The notes beneath the pieces are model-generated. The model saw only the letters and a list, made by a program, of their open reading frames with translations. It was not told the origin of the DNA and searched no databases. From contig CAMWXF010000099.1 of the NCBI GenBank assembly GCA_947178115.1, forward strand, positions 1 through 6,760: a stretch of DNA of 6,760 nt, in the 5' to 3' direction. The translations under genes were made by a program, and so were the position numbers. This stretch comes from an uncultured Lachnospiraceae bacterium (GTDB lineage Bacteria > Bacillota > Clostridia > Lachnospirales > Lachnospiraceae). This document shows, one piece after another, positions 6,046 to 6,760 of the stretch. The stretch's first letter is position 1. Each line of letters begins with the position of its first letter.

Positions 6046-6760
6046 CGTACAGATCGGACAATTCAGTGTCGTTGGATTCCTTTTCACGGCTCAGTTCCTG
6101 CAGCTTAGCCACATCGGTGCAAATGTCGGGCGATGTCATGAGCGCATCGATTTCCCCGTTTCGGGTTTCCAATTCTTCGATCCGAGCTTCGCATTTCTTT
6201 AGCGCATTTTCCTTTTTGCGCTGTGCCGCCTGCTGTTCTTTGTGTGCCAGCCAGTCCTGTCTGCCATCAGCCGAAGCGTTTGTATTGCCTTCGGAAACAG
6301 CGGAGCGGATATTGCGAGCATTCGTCGGCAGATCAGAGCCGGCATTTCTCTTTGCGGCATCGATCAGTGCGAGCTGTTCTTCTTTTTTCTCCAAATAATA
6401 ATCATAATTGCCGAGATATCCGGTCAGTACCTGATGGTTTAAGTCAAGGATCCTGGAGGCGGTTTTATTGATAAAATAACGGTCATGGGATACATAGAGT
6501 ACCGTGCCGGTGTAGGCATTCAACGCATCTTCCAGGATTTCTTTAGACATAATATCCAAGTGGTTTGTGGGCTCATCCAGAATGAGAAAATTAGCTTCCG
6601 ATAACATCAGCTTGGCGAGGGAGACGCGTCCCCGTTCGCCGCCGCTTAGGGATTTTACCTGCTTGAATACATCCTCCCCGGTAAAGAGAAAAGCAGCGAG
6701 AGTATTACGAATCTCCGTGTTCGTGAGAGTCGGATAATCATCGGAAATCTCCTCAAACAG
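6020..6760 (-). CDS. ABC-F family ATPase, C-terminal half (5' end outside window)
   Basis: The frame is open to the window edge at 6760, so this is the last 246 residues of a protein that normally has two ABC domains and no membrane segments. What is visible is the end of the second nucleotide-binding domain: signature LSGGERGRVSLAKL (38-51), Walker B LILDEPTNHLD (59-69, with the TNHLD form typical of ABC-F) and the H-loop switch YVSHDRYF (89-96), numbered from the window edge. The tail from about residue 120 is charged: a linker (YLEKKEEQLALIDAAKR), a Ser/Asn-rich stretch, then a probable antiparallel coiled coil (about 165-245) like the C-terminal domains of Uup/YdiF-type proteins. ABC-F proteins act on ribosomes, in translation elongation or antibiotic protection. 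The domain missing from view, and its linker, would decide which; this tail looks more like a housekeeping YdiF/Uup-type than a resistance protein. Walker A lies outside the window. Confidence 0.93.
   Translation of the reverse strand: MFEEISDDYPTLTNTEIRNTLAAFLFTGEDVFKQVKSLSGGERGRVSLAKLMLSEANFLILDEPTNHLDIMSKEILEDALNAYTGTVLYVSHDRYFINKTASRILDLNHQVLTGYLGNYDYYLEKKEEQLALIDAAKRNAGSDLPTNARNIRSAVSEGNTNASADGRQDWLAHKEQQAAQRKKENALKKCEARIEELETRNGEIDALMTSPDICTDVAKLQELSREKESNDTELSDLYEKWEQLSE

Noticed and set aside
5991..6398. Plus-strand open frame of 135 codons opposite the ABC-F gene
   Set aside because: It is Ser/Cys-rich shadow sequence antisense to a clearly conserved ABC-F coding region, without a credible SD.

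Overview
The window looks like chromosomal DNA from an anaerobic, low-to-mid GC Firmicute, most likely a Lachnospiraceae-type gut Clostridium. The signs are a BspA-like leucine-rich-repeat surface protein with an SPxTG-type anchor, a small cytosolic subtilisin-like protease, a Re-citrate-synthase-like HMGL enzyme and strong Shine-Dalgarno sequences. The taxon is inferred from gene content only. I see no tRNA, rRNA, CRISPR array, IS element or phage gene.

Layout: (1) 1-1332 (+) is the 3' part of a cell-surface LRR protein ending in a sortase-like sorting signal, followed by a clear Rho-independent terminator at 1394-1435. (2) 1512-2432 (+) is a complete S8 (subtilisin-like) serine protease with no signal peptide or propeptide. 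(3) 2429-2462 holds a near-consensus sigma-A promoter (TTGACA-17-TACAAT). Its -35 box overlaps the stop codon of the protease gene, and its -10 box lies in a 22-bp near-perfect palindrome with the form of a GntR-family operator. (4) 2547-5962 (+) is a three-gene cluster: an HMGL/isopropylmalate-synthase-family enzyme, best explained as Re-citrate synthase; a GntR/FadR-type (FCD) regulator; and a eukaryotic-type NADP-isocitrate dehydrogenase (icd). It ends at a strong hairpin terminator at 6009-6045. (5) 6020-6760 (-) is the C-terminal part of a convergent ABC-F ATPase gene whose last codons lie inside the icd terminator hairpin.

How the genes fit together: the cluster encodes the first and third steps of the oxidative route from acetyl-CoA and oxaloacetate to 2-oxoglutarate, the precursor of glutamate. 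Aconitase, the middle step, is not in the window. The regulator between the two enzymes is the obvious candidate to bind the operator at 2441-2462, which would make a self-contained, possibly citrate- or carboxylate-sensing feedback circuit. This circuit and the Re-citrate synthase assignment are the most interesting points; both are inferences from sequence and context. The LRR protein, the protease and the ABC-F protein appear to be unrelated neighbours.
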